Shown here one piece after another: positions 32,905 through 44,431 of a stretch of 64,000 bases of DNA. The notes under the pieces are model-generated. The model was not told the DNA's origin. It worked only from the letters and a program-made list of their open reading frames with translations, and searched no databases. Within the stretch, counting starts at the first letter, position 1, and each line of letters begins with the position of its first letter. Both the position numbers and the translations under genes were made by a program. Origin of the DNA: Glebionis coronaria (lineage: Eukaryota > Streptophyta > Magnoliopsida > Asterales > Asteraceae); assembly GCA_025667525.1 (NCBI GenBank), contig CM046875.1:291443147-291507146 (forward strand). Reading direction: 5' to 3'.

Positions 32905-33753
32905 AAACTTGAATTTGACCTGTTGAGTTCAAGTTTCCTGGTAAAACGTGCAACATAGCTTGAGGATTGGAACGGCAAAAGAAACAGCAGCATCACAACC
33001 ATCAGCATAAAGAACATAATGACCGCTGCAACAATGAACATCTAGAAGCTTCTTGAAAGCTTGAAACAAATCTCCATCTTGTTGAATCTTCACAGCAACA
33101 TGAGAAGATTTTATGAGCCTTTACCAAGTAGTTGCTCGCTCTTGGGCTAGCCAGTCTTTATTGTGGAATAAGCATCACCCTGGGAGACCAGAACCCAGCC
33201 CAACTCATAGAACGTGAATCAATGGTGAGTGGGGGTACCCTTATGATTTTAGGCAAACCATCACAACCGTCAACGGATTTGATATGTCTTTACCAGAAGC
33301 CGTACCCTTCTGGACTCGCCAACTCTTAGCAATTAAGCATCGGTGAGTTGAAAACCCTATAGCTTTAAGCAAGCTATTACAGCTATCAACAGATTTGATA
33401 AAATCTTTACCAAGAGCCGTACCCCCTTGGATTAGCCACTTTTCAGTCTAGGACCATGGCAAGTGAAAACCATCCAGTTTTGGGTAACCTGGCAACCATC
33501 AACGGATTTGACGATCACACCAGAGTCGTACCCTCATGGTGAATCAACTCTTTCTTGTCTGTGAGACATGGTGAGTTGAGCACCATTTGTTGTGTGGACC
33601 AGGTCCAACACCAGATGTAACTCCAAACCAGCACAAGTGTGAAACAGTCAAACGAAACCCAATGTATGATGGAAAAGTATAAGCAGATATTATAGTATGC
33701 ACAAGTGTGAAATCCATCATTTGTTTAAAGTATAAGAAGATATTATATAAAAA

Positions 33754-33795
<42 letters not shown>

Positions 33796-33885
33796 TTTTT
33801 TTTAACTATAATGTAAGTCACCAATCACTATAAAGATTGGTGAAAAGAATGTCAGTATAAACACCAAAACATAAAAACATACCCA
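32905..33885 (-). repeat. E 3' region with imperfect tandem repeats and a TA microsatellite
   Basis: This is noncoding. Between about 33110 and 33560 three to four imperfect copies of a 110-145 bp unit share TTTACCA, AGCCGTACCC, GGATTTGA, CAACTCTT and GGTGAGTTGA. A (TA)n run of about 15 units lies at 33755-33785, followed by T-rich sequence. Short duplications (CACAAGTGTGAAA) occur at about 33638 and 33698. Confidence 0.7.
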
Positions 33886-36800
33886 TCACATGCCAGACGC
33901 TGCCACCTTGTCAGCTTGCAACCGAGCTTGGATCCCTTCCACCAAATTAGTAGCCATGGAGGTTTCATTTCCTGAAGGGGCATTGGAGATCTGCAAATGA
34001 CACGCTAGCATGGCCTCCATAGTAGCAATAGTCAACGGATAGTCCATATCGGTAAGCATGAACACTATGGCACCAAACTCCAACTCCAAGATATGAACCC
34101 CACAGCCAGCATACAGTTTCCATCTCTTGATTACCCAGTGTGGCTGGTCTTTCTAGACACCAGAATGTGGAGCATTAGGAGGAGAGTCAAGCATCATCTT
34201 CAAGTCACCCTACATTGTCACACCAGGCCAGTGGGCCACCTCACTAGGATGTTTAGGAATACCAGCATCCACAAACCCATACAACGACATTAGATCCCTA
34301 CGATCCGCCCAAGTCAAAACACCTTGCAAACCCAAAACATAACGAACATAACCATCACTGATGGAAGTCTGATGGGTGAATGTACCAGCAACACTCGTGG
34401 ATGGCTTAACCGTCCAAGCAGTAATAAACCCCATACCCATTGGTAACTCTGTGTCACTGTCCGAAGCTGCATCAATAAGGTTCTCAGGAGCACGCTTCTC
34501 ATATGGAACAGACTTACCACGTCTAGCCTTCTTCTTGCGAATAGAACGACGAGGTGTTGGAACACCAGACGAGGTTTCAACCTTTACCTTCGCAGCAGCA
34601 ATAGGATCAGCAGGAGTAGAATCAGCACCTTGACCAACCAAAGGATCAAAGGCGGCTGCACCAGGAGAAGGGGTAGGTTGAGGTTTAGTCACTGGTGGTG
34701 AGGATTGTTCCATAACAGGAGTAGCAGGGGTGGTAGTAGCAGCATTGGTGGTGGTGGTAGGACCCGAAGATGAAACAGGATGAGCAACGGAAGGTGTGGG
34801 TGTGGAACCAGCAGTAGAAGTATCAACAACAGATGGTATACCAGTAGAAACAGGAGGAACATCAGATGAAGAACTAGGAGCAACAGTAGGTTGAGAAGTG
34901 GAAACCACTCGTGGAGGAGGACGATAGATTAAGCGCTCAGGAACCGGTGTGTTTTGACGCTTTATCATCCTTTGGTATAGATCCTTAAGCTCGTCAAAAT
35001 ACAATCCCCTAACCCGATCCCATGTCCAACCAACAGTAAAGTGAGCACCCAACTGATATTTGCAATACCTCTGCATTAACTTCCTCTCCTCGGTTCTTGT
35101 CAAAGGTCTGTTCTGACGCTTTTCACGCAGTTGAGCAGCAAGAGACAATTGTTGTTTGCGCATTAATGCCATTGCCCGGGGGATACAATTCTGTTCATTC
35201 ACATCAGCACCCAAAAGATCAGTAAACTGCGAATAATCAAATGTAAGAATAGTAAGCACCCGCATCCAATCATTATCATCCCAATGCATAACATCATGGT
35301 GCAACTGTTCACGCCTTTGCTTCTAAAGAGCTTCTTCCTCAGCCCTAGCAGCTTGATCAATCTCTGCCTGCTTTCGTTGTGCAGCCTCCTCCTCCAACCT
35401 GTCTTCCTCAAGTTGTCTGCGAGTACGCTTCCTAGGGGGTGAGGGTGCATCAGTCATAGGGGCCTTCCCCTTAGGATCATGTGACGGCCCATCAGTTGGA
35501 CCAGCAGTAGTACCAGCAGAAGAACCAACAATATCCTCCTTTGGTCTAGGACTAGCAGCAGTAGGTGGGATGCTTGATGGACTAGGAGGAATAGGCAAAT
35601 CAGCATACAGCTTATCAGCAAATGCAGGCTTTGCCAGCAAAGTCAACCCATCCTCCACAGGATCCTCAACATCCTCATCAGAATCAGAATGAACAACATG
35701 CTTCTTCCTCCTCCTCTGCTGTGTCTCCAAAGCCTTAATCCGGTCCGCCATTGGAAGAACAAATTCCCTGGTAAGCTTGCGATGCTGATTCAAATCTGCC
35801 TCCAAAGAAATATTCATTTCATGGTACCTGTGCATGAGATCAAGCAAAGAAGTTAGTGTAGCAGGTTCCTCCGCTTCCCCACCAAGAGGACTTGGATCAG
35901 GCAAAGCTTCATTGAAACCAGAAGCAATAAAGGGGTCAACATTATGAGCACGAGAACAAGAGGGCTTCTCAGCAGAATAAGGAGTTGGACTAGAAGGGGG
36001 AGTATCCACAAATGGGGACTTATGTGGCATAGAAGAGGGGGAAGCCTTGGAAGTGGATGGCATTTCAACCACCACTTCCTTAGTTGGCTCTTCCACCACC
36101 ACATGAGGCGCACCACCAGCAGGATGCTCCTCCTCCATAAGATCTTCTTCTAATGGAAGTTCCTCCTCGGCTTCAACAGCCGAAAGAATAACATTAGGAG
36201 GACCTTGGGCAAGGCCCATCATAGCATCAGTAAGGGGCCTCCAAGTCCCCTTAAACCCAAGAGTCATATTGGAGTAAACTTTAGAACTAAGCTTAGGGGT
36301 CTCATACTCCTCCCTATCACAAGGTATACACATAAGTATCTACTGTAAGAACCTAGGATACATTAAAAATTTCTCTCTAGATCCAGTACTACTATGATTG
36401 CAAACCACCCCATCAAACAAGTAGCGAGAAAAATTAAACACACGACCTTGTGCTATGCAGATCAAACCAGTAGCCAAAGGAATGGTAAATGCATCCCAAC
36501 TCCCAGACTTTGGGCTTAAGCAGTGAATCAAGAAGTGCAATAGAAGCTTCCACTGGGGGGAAAACCTATTCTTTTGGAAGTTAAACTTCCCCCCATGGTT
36601 ATAACCAAGATCAGCCATCCCATCTAAAACCTCAGAATTGGGGATGGAAACAACACCACCTTCATCTTGAAGATGAAGTGAACTCCTAATAGAAGCTTCA
36701 GAAACCACATATGAACGTCCATCAATGGTAGCATGGAGTTCAAGTGGACGTCCCAAAACATCCACAAGATGGGCAGTGGCCCAAAACTGGCGAATGACAC

Positions 36801-36912
36801 TATCATAGACAATCAGGCAAACAGTAAAAGCATACTTGAGGTTAGAAGCCTCAATAAACTCGATGATGTCTGTGAACTCGTCATGTTTAGGACCATCTCC
36901 CATATACGCCAC
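33886..36912 (-). pseudogene. E extra ORF (about 1,008 codons, one frame, four TAG stops), unknown accessory protein
   Basis: From ATG 36912 to TGA 33886-33888 one frame runs 3027 nt, interrupted only by TAG at 36340-36342, 35323-35325, 34210-34212 and 34153-34155. Residues about 1-190 look globular (FTDIIEFIEASNLKYAF, QFWATAHLVDVLG). Next comes an acidic, Pro/Ser-rich region, a basic cluster PPRKRTRRQLEED leading into a Glu/Ala/Arg-rich probable coiled coil, a second globular part (WDDNDWMRVLTIL, RTEERKLMQRYCKYQLG), a Thr/Ser/Pro-rich linker, a second basic cluster RRSIRKKKARRGK and a C-terminal globular part. The basic clusters suggest nuclear targeting. There is no signal peptide or transmembrane segment, so I do not call it envelope. 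It resembles ORFs seen beside copia pol genes in Asteraceae (memory); the function is unknown. Confidence 0.65.
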
Positions 36913-37512
36913 CTTATTGTGATCGGGTTAGTAGAACAGAGCAGCCATTGATGATGATTGGAAGTGATGGAAGGTGATTGATTAGAGATTGAGAGAGTAG
37001 GAGCGTGTGTGTGTGTTAAGGTTGGGATGAATGAGTCAAGGGGGGTATTTGACCATAAATAATGGTCTTGTAACTGTTCATTGACCCCTAATAATGTGGT
37101 TGCCCTTTCAAATTAGGCAGTTAATGCAAAAGTAACCACTTGCCCCTTATAACTTGCAAATCCTAGTTACCAAAGTTAAATAATAGGATATACACCAGAA
37201 GTAACTTGTGTTGACTAAAAGTAAAAACACATTAGGGTCAACACTAGAAGCACTATGTGGTCAACAGAAGTCAACGAAGTGAACAGTGACCCAAACCAAG
37301 ACTAGAAGCCAACCATCAATAACAAGGAAGGATTTTTATCCACTAGAAGTTGAAGATTACCACCAGAAGTGACCAAAATCCTCCACTATAAGTAGCACAC
37401 ACCACAAATACCCATACAATCTGTTGTTAAAAACTACCAATATGTTAATCTGTGCAAGTAAATATGTACACTAAGCCTCCCCTTAGGCTTAGCCTCCCCT
37501 CAATCCTAAGTA
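36913..37512 (-). other. E spacer between pol and the extra ORF
   Basis: A 600-bp stretch without a convincing frame. Several AGAAGT-containing words (ACCAGAAGT, CTAGAAGC, CTAGAAGTT) recur between about 37190 and 37390. It may contain the signal used to express the extra ORF, but nothing specific is visible. Confidence 0.5.
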
Positions 37513-38331
37513 TCAAGGATTGACCATTCCAATGTGAACCACCAAGTGGTTGAACCGAGGACCATCAAAGGCTTTAGTCAATAGATCAGCAACATTATCA
37601 TCCGTACGAACTTTAAGAACCTGTATCAACTTCTTCTCATTGGCATCCCTGATAAAGTGGTGCCTAATTTTAATATGTTTTGTACGTTGATGAAAAACAG
37701 GATTCTTCACAATGCAGATAGTGCTTTGATTGTCAATGAAAATTTTGGTGTTCATAAAGTTGAACCCATAATCAAGCATTTGATTTTGTATCCACAAGAC
37801 TTGTCCACAACAACTCGCAGCAGCGACATATTCAGCTTTTGTTGAAGAAGTAGCTACTATCGTCTGTTTCTTACATTGCCATGAGATAAGTCTTCGACCC
37901 AAAAACTGACAACTACTAGTAGTAGACTTTCTGTCATTATTAGCACCTGCATAGTCACTATCACTATATGCTTCAAGAACAAAAGGTGATTCTCTAGGAT
38001 ACCACAAGCCTAGCTTGGGTTGAGCCTTGATGTACTTGAAAAACTTCTTGACTGCATTCAAGTTAAGTACCGTTGGAGCCACCTGATGTCTAGAACAAGC
38101 ACTCACTGCAAACATAATATCCGGACATGATGCAGTCAAATACATGAGTGAGCCAATCATGGACCAGTACATGTGAACATTTACCGGAGGATCTGGCTCA
38201 TTCTTGAGTTTGACCTTAGTAACTTCATAAGGTGTTGCTGTTGGTCTAAGAGGATCCATATCAAACTTCTGAAGGATCTCATGAACATATTTGTCTTGAC
38301 TTATGAAGATTCCATCCGACTGTTGCTTGAC
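37513..38331 (-). pseudogene. E RNase H and RT connection
   Basis: The frame from 38331 to TAA 37513-37515 holds the RT/RNase H connection (SMIGSLMYLTASCPDIMFAV) and the copia RNase H: YSDSDYAGA at about 37958-37932, the motif TSSTKAEYVAA at about 37848-37816, a DNQST motif and DDNVADLLTKAF near the end. In the second motif the usual catalytic Glu codon reads Lys (AAA), which should impair RNase H. It is separated from the RT frame by a TAA at 38332-38334 (reading CAT TAA GTC). The C-terminus (VVHIGMVNP) looks complete. Confidence 0.85.
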
Positions 38332-39730
38332 TTAATGACCAAGGAAAAATGTAAGCTCTCCCATAGCACTCATCTGAAATTCGCCCTTCATCAGTTGTTC
38401 AAACTCATCACACCATTCCTTCTTAGTAGACCCAAATATAATGTCGTCCACATATACCTGAACAATGATAATGTCCTTGTTATTCCTCTTAAGAAATAGT
38501 GTTTTGTCAATTGTGCCTCTTCTATAGCCATATTTCAACAAGAAAGTGGAAAGACGCTCCAAGCTCTAGGAGCCTGATGAAGTCCATAGAGAGCTTTGAC
38601 CACCTTGTAAACTTTCTTGGGATGAAGTGGATCTATAAAGCCCTTAGGTTGAGTGACATAAACTTCCTCATCAATCTATCCATAGAGAAATGCACTCTTG
38701 ACATCCATCTGAAAAACATAAAGCCCACATAAGAAGCAAAAGCCAAAAACAGACGAATGGCCTCAATCCTAGCAACAGGAGCAAAAACTTCAGTGTAGTC
38801 AATGACTTCAAGTTGTGTGTAACCTTGTGCAACCAACCATGCCTTATTTCTCACCACAATACCCCTTGCATCTTTCTTGTTTTTGAGAATCCATTTGGTA
38901 CCAATTGCCGTCTTTCCATCTGGCAAAACAACTAGGATCCAAACATATTGAAACAAGAACTGCTGCATCTCCTCTTGCATAGCCTCCACCCAACTTTGAT
39001 CCTCAAGAGCATGAGAGACTGATCTAGGTTCCACCTGTGAAAGAAAACAAGAAAACAAACAGTGTTGAAAGTCCGTATGATTATTACGCTTTTGGTCCTC
39101 AATATAGCTCATAAGAGCATGATGATCAGACGTTGCTTTCTGATGCATTCTGCGAGTCTTGACAGTAGAACCAGGATCTCCAATGATTTGAGTAGTAGGA
39201 TGGTCTTTGTGTGACTGCAAAACTGGATTGGAAGCTACTTCCACTTCTGGTGCCAAGTTATTAAGATCCCTAACAAAGTCATCATCATATGAAGCAGAGT
39301 CGAAAATGCCATCTATTGGTTGCTTATGAATATCATCCAGCTTGGTCGAAGACTTCTTTTGATAGTTTCCCAGGTCAGAAGGACTAGAGAATCTAGTAGA
39401 GGAAATGAGATCACTAGCCGGACTACCAATAGGTGTTAAACTAGCACTAGGAGTAACAATAGGACTACTAAGAGTAGCTTTGTCAACAGATGGAATCAAA
39501 GGAAACTCAAAGCCACCTTGAGCAGCAGCTGTAGTAGCATCTTGTTGTTGCTTGAGAAATGTGTCAAGAGCTCCTTGTGAGTCCAATATGTCTGATGGAG
39601 TAGCATCACTTGGAGTAGTATTGGTAGTAGGAGAGACTGTGGTGGAATAGGATGGAACGATAAAAATATCATCCTCTTCATCTGAGTCTGAAAAACTAGA
39701 ATGAGCACCTGCACTAGAAGTTGCAAACAC
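38332..39730 (-). pseudogene. E reverse transcriptase and upstream linker
   Basis: The frame from 39730 begins with a Ser/Thr/Asp-rich linker that follows integrase in copia elements. The RT starts near 39050 (SWVEAMQEEM), then IGTKWILKNKKD and KAWLVAQGYTQ. A single-base frameshift near 38718, in a T-run, leads out of frame; the continuation in the frame of 38562 contains the catalytic YVDD at 38454-38443 and MGELTFFLG. One in-frame stop also lies between the shift and 38562 (about 38660-38690). The polymerase motifs are intact but the frame is broken. Confidence 0.85.
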
Positions 39731-41143
39731 TTGTGGACCTGCATCATGGTTAGTTTTAAAACGAAAATATCACAATGAATCACTAAGATAATCAAGATCA
39801 AAATACCATTCAGGACCCTTGCCTTGTATGTTTGACTTCTCCTCAAGATACCTGAGATTAATAATTTCAATTACTCGCTTGGCTTGGAGATTGTAGACAT
39901 GATAAGCCCGTGAGTGAGCTGAATATCCCACAATGTATCCTTCATCTGCCTTGCCATCAAATTTCCCCAAATTATCACTAGTATTCAGAATGGTGACAGG
40001 ACACCCAAATGGCTTCAAATGAGCAATGTTTGGTATTTTAGCTGTGAGTAGCTCATAGGGAGTCTACTTGTGAGGATTAGTAATAGAAACTCTATTCAAA
40101 ACATAACTTGCAGTATTGACAGCTTCTGTCCAGGACATGGTTGGAAGCTTGGAATAGGCAAGCATTGTTCTCGCAGCTTCTATTAGAGTCCTGTTCTTTC
40201 TTTCTGCCACGCCATTTTGTTGAGGAGTTCTTGTTGCACTATAATCTCTTTTGATACCTCTAGAATTACAAAGTGCTATGAGGTCTGCATTTTTGAATTA
40301 TGTTCCATTATCACATCGGATACCTTTAACCTTCTTGGACAACTGATTCTCAATAAGTGTAATAAAGTATTTGAGAATTGAGTAGGTCTCACTCTTGGCA
40401 GCCATGAAGAAAACCCACGTGAACCTGCTATACCCATCAGTTACCACAAGGTAGAATTGTTTGTGGTCAATGATCCTAATAGAGGTAGAACCAAATAAAT
40501 CCATGTGTAGTAGCTGCAATGGTCCAGTTATAAGGCTGAGAGCAGTAATGGCCTTGAAGGATGCTTTATGTTGTTTGCCTTTGCTGCATGCAAGGCAATT
40601 GATATCATTTCTGAAAGTTTTGGGAGGTAAACCAGAGACCAAGTTCAGATTTGCTAATTTGTGAATGGTCTTGAAGTTCACATGTCCCATCCTTCTATGC
40701 CATTTAGTAGCTTCATCTTCTGAGGCTTTAGCAACCAAACATGCTAGTTGACCAGTAGGATTGACTTCATTCAGCTTGATATTATAGAGGTTGTGTCTTT
40801 TAGGGATTCTGAGCAGAACTTGTGAGTCATCCGGGAGTTTAAATTCTTTGGATAACACTAGTACATCAGTATCCGAAAAGAGGACAAACTGCTTCTTGTC
40901 ATAAATCTGAGAGACAAATATCAAGTTGAAGTGTTGAAGTGCTTCCACATAGTAGACCTGCTCAAAGTTAAGATTAGGCGTCTGACACGTTCCTTTGCCA
41001 GTGATCCTCCCTTCACCTCCTCCAAAATAGACCTTTCCACCTTGAAATGGTACAAAGTTAGATAGAAGACTTTTATTTCCTGTCATGCTCCTAGAGCATC
41101 CACTATCAACAATTCCTAGAGTAGGATCTTGGTATGGAGTAAC
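39731..41143 (-). pseudogene. E protease and integrase
   Basis: Reading resumes at 41143, after the intron-like segment. The protease active site Asp-Ser-Gly lies at about 41107-41099 (GIVDSGCSRSMTGN). Integrase follows with WHRRMGHVNF (about 40716), CLACSKGKQ (about 40590), the first Asp in HMDLFGS (about 40508) and the second in RCDNGT (about 40312). A TAA at 40298-40300 replaces the Glu codon normally following. Beyond it, in frame, are QQNGVAERKNRTL (about 40225) with the catalytic Glu, and the GYSAHSRAY region. A further TAG at about 40063 and TGA at 39770-39772 interrupt the protein. Confidence 0.85.
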
Positions 41144-41198
41144 CTACAACAACAAGAAAAGATATAGGCAAGAGTTAGTGTCTTAAGGGGACCCAAAC
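41144..41198 (-). other. E intron-like segment between gag and protease (55 nt)
   Basis: On the - strand it starts GAAAAG|GTTTGGG and ends with a pyrimidine-rich stretch and TTGTAG|GTTACT; ACTAAC at 41179-41174 would be a branch point about 30 nt from the AG. Removing it joins the gag codon ending at 41199 to the protease codon starting at 41143 exactly in frame. Unspliced, gag ends at TAA 41175-41177 and the pol frame has a TAG at the junction. This is an inference; no splice evidence is available. Confidence 0.4.
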
Positions 41199-43881
41199 CT
41201 TTTCAGGTTTGAGCCTGCCTTGTGGATCTTTAGTAGATAGCCAAGAAGATTGATGAGATCCACCGTTGTTCTTTGGTTGCCTATTCATCATACGGGTGTT
41301 ATTGTTTGACCAAGAACAACCTGCTGAGGGCTTAACAGCAGTACCCAGACTTCCCAACCCAAAATACATATGGTCTAAATTAAATGCATAATTCGGATTA
41401 AACGTTTGAAAATAGTTGCTGGTTTTTCTATTTGGTAGTAATCCAGTGTTTCTCCAATGATCAGAAGCTAATGGAGAGGTCCTTCTAGCAAAAGAAAAAG
41501 ATTGGGCACATGGGTTTAGTCTTCTAGAAGAATATGGAACAAGTCCTGGTGGACCAGGAGCAGGAAATGCTTGATAAACAGAAGAATGTTTGTCATAAAA
41601 ATCACAATCTTTAATCAAATGAAATTCACTCCCACAAACAAAGCATGTTTCAAATGACCGTTTATGACATTGTTTCAAACTGCTAACTTTATTACGCACA
41701 ATTCTAGGAGAAACATTATTCCTAGGACTCAATAAACCAGAACTAGACACAATTGAAGTAGAAGCAACTATCTCTTCACTCTTCCTAGCACTAGTAGAAG
41801 CATGGTCATTTGACTTGGAGTTTGTAGGTCTCGACTCTTCACTTGAACCACATGATGCAGAGTCACTGGCTTTGTCACTGAAAGTACACGAGACAAAGTC
41901 ATTAGTATTAGTAGAACTTTTTGGGGACTCGTGCATCTGTGATCCATCCAAGTCATTATGCCTAGTAATGGGCATGAAAGTTCCTGTAAGAGGTGGAGAG
42001 ACAACATGCATTGCTGCTGCTGGTTTAAACCTATTGTAGCTAGGTGTTCCCTCTTCCTCCTTGTCAGGATCAAAGACACTTGAAAAAGATAAATCAAACA
42101 CATCTTATGAATCAATATATTTATCAAATCCTAACCCTCTTTTAGTCCTACCAGACATACTACTATCAATTAATTTTGAAAGATTCTTAGGTGCCTTTTG
42201 CCATTTTTCAAATCTTAAAAGTGTAGCATCTAATTTTTACTTCATGTCTTGTTTATCTTTGATACTGTCATCTTTTACCTTTTTAGTGTATTTAAGCATA
42301 TTTGTCGTGTTTTCTAAATCAATATTCAGAATTCTAATTTTATCCTCATACTCTCGTTGAGTATCTTTAAGCCACCTTTTTTGTTGGTCCAATGTTTTTA
42401 AAGAAGTCTTATATGCTTGAACCTCTAAAAAAATACTTATCATTCTGATCATTTAAGTCATTATATTGAGACAACAATTCTGAATATTTATCATGACAAC
42501 CAAGAGGACAATGTTGTACCTGAGGTGAGATGCCCATAAGAGCAAAGTCTTCTGCTTCCTCGGCATCAGACAGATTCCCAACAATAATTGCAAACACGTC
42601 AGTAGAAGGTTCAGCTGTTTCCAGGGCAGCATTCTGATGATCATTCCAGTTGACCATAGAGTCAACTAACACCAAAGCCTTCTTGTCATCCTTCACCTCC
42701 TGAATCTTGAAAGCTGAATACGTGCTCTTCTCCTGGTCATGCTTGTTAGAGCATTCCCTTGCAAAGTGACCTTGCTGCTGGCAGTTATAGCATCTAACCT
42801 TGCTTCTGTCAAACCTTGCTGGCTCTCTTGGGTTGTAGTTAAATTTTCGACCGGCTTTCTTCTCAAACTTGTGAACCCTAAGAGTGAGCATGGCCATCTA
42901 CCATTTGAGATCCACTTCATCCAGGTCAAGTTTATCAACCTGTTTGAAGTCATCAAAAGCAAGTTGTTGTTGAGCATCAACTTCACCAACAAAAGAGTGA
43001 AGAACAGCTTCTACCATGCTACCAGACTTGGCTTTTGGTTCAGGAGTAGAAGTATGCTGAAAAGTATGCTGAGAAGACACAGTATTGCTTGGGCTACTAG
43101 CATAGGACATGGGACTAGATCCCATAGAACTCACAAAGGCATAGTTAGCAGGAGTAGGAAAAGAATCACTTGAGTATCCCCTCACATGAGGCTCAAAGGT
43201 TTTGAGCTTATGTAACAAATCATCAAAATTAAGATAGTCAAGCCCACCTTTTGCTTTGAGAGAGATTACCACCTGATTCCATGAGTAGGGTAAGGCTCTA
43301 AGAAACCTTGCATTGATATCACCATTGTCAGGTTTCGACCAAAGTTGATTCAACTAGCTCAGTATCTTTTGGAACCTGTCATACCCTTGATGGATACCTT
43401 CAGTTTCTGAGATCTTGATGTCTGTGAATTCATCTCTCAGCATGGATCTTCGCATTTTCTTTGACTCCTCATTCCCACCAAACCTTGCTTTTATTCCATT
43501 CCAGATTTCTCTAGCATCGTCCAGATGATAAAAGTCACCCATGTGATCATCAGGAAGAGACTGAAGCAAAATAGTTTTGGCTTTGATCTCCTTCTGAACA
43601 ACTGTGATTTCTTCATGAGTTTTAGGGTCAAGAAGAATAATACTTCCATTCTTCTCTCTTCCAGTCAACTTCTTGTTGTTTCCATTCAGAATAATCTTCC
43701 AAAGATCTTGATCAGTGTTGGTGATCTTGCATTCCATCTTCATTGCCCAGCTATCATACTCATCCTTTTTCAGAAGAGGAAACTTACCATTTGTGTTGGA
43801 AACCGTAGCAATGATCTGCTGAGGTTGCTGTGTTTTGGGGGTACTATCTTCTCCTGTTTGAGTAGAACTTGAGGCAGACAT
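41175..43881 (-). pseudogene. gag: E gag
   Basis: The start ATG at 43881 (MSASSSTQTGEDST) lies 60 nt from the PBS. The capsid part contains WAMKMECKITNTDQDLWK and RARFGG...SMLRDEF motifs. TAG stops at 43354-43356 and 42898-42900 interrupt the frame. A canonical CX2CX4HX4C zinc knuckle lies at about 42792-42751 (CYNCQQQGHFAREC). A frameshift near 42430 moves to the frame of 42452, a coiled-coil-like Lys/Glu/Asp segment (LDQQKRWLKDTQREYEDKIR) closed by TAA 42237-42239. The same frame resumes to 41175 with a Ser-rich region and a second CX2CX4HX4C knuckle (CFVCGSEFHLIKDC) at about 41645-41604. Confidence 0.8.
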
Positions 43882-43941
43882 AATTAAACAAAAATGTTAG
43901 TAATAAGAAAAATTGATTCTTCTTATACAGAGACTCTCCCA

Positions 43942-43954
43942 GGCTCTGATACCA
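43942..43954 (-). promoter_or_regulatory. E primer-binding site (tRNA-Met type)
   Basis: The - strand reads TGGTATCAGAGCC, two bases from the 5' LTR start at 43957. Confidence 0.95.
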
Positions 43955-43956
43955 CT

Positions 43957-44431
43957 TGTTGGGTCCACTAGATGTGGATCTTGTAGCCTGTTCGGAACGG
44001 TGAACGACTTCTGCAATCACAAGTCTATTCACAGAAAGACTCTATACAAATCACACAGTATAAGTGCGGAATAAAAATACTATGAACAAGAAGAACAGAA
44101 TAACTATAACGACTTGATCCTTTACTAGGGATTTCTAATATTAATATGAACTAGAATTATATTTGATGAAGGTGTATTGAACCCTTATGCCTAAGGTTCC
44201 TTTTATACTACAAGGAAACCCTAATACATCATTAACCAAAATGTGTAAAACTGATATGCATATCCTTTGCTAACATATCTCATGCATATCCAAACAGAAT
44301 AATATTTAAATAATAAAGTTTGACTTTCTATAAGACCAGGAGCACGGCTTGCTACTACTACTACTAGGACCAGGAGGAATACATACCTACTAGTCTACCT
44401 ATTACAAATAACTATTCCAATGGTCCTAACA
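43957..44431 (-). repeat. E right (5') LTR, 475 bp
   Basis: It pairs with the left LTR and has TATAAAAG on the - strand at 44200-44207. It ends CCTAACA followed by TSD TTACC (44432-44436). Confidence 0.95.

Larger units (their letters stand above)
32423..44431 (-). mobile_element. E: Ty1/copia retrotransposon with a large extra 3' ORF, 12,009 bp
   Basis: It is complete from TGTTGGGTCC (32423) to CCTAACA (44431) with TSD TTACC on both sides (32418-32422 and 44432-44436). The order on the - strand is LTR, tRNA-Met PBS, gag, PR, INT, RT, RNase H, extra ORF, tandem repeats, PPT, LTR. LTRs are 472 and 475 bp and by eye differ at roughly 25-30 positions. The copia lineage is not certain; the extra ORF downstream of pol recalls sireviruses, but the short LTRs are unlike D. 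Confidence 0.9.

Noticed and set aside
33755..33785. TA run as an origin or centromere repeat
   Set aside because: It is a simple microsatellite in the 3' region of E; nothing around supports either role.
33886..36912. Envelope gene in E
   Set aside because: No signal peptide, transmembrane helix or Cys-rich ectodomain; basic clusters and coiled coil point to an internal protein.
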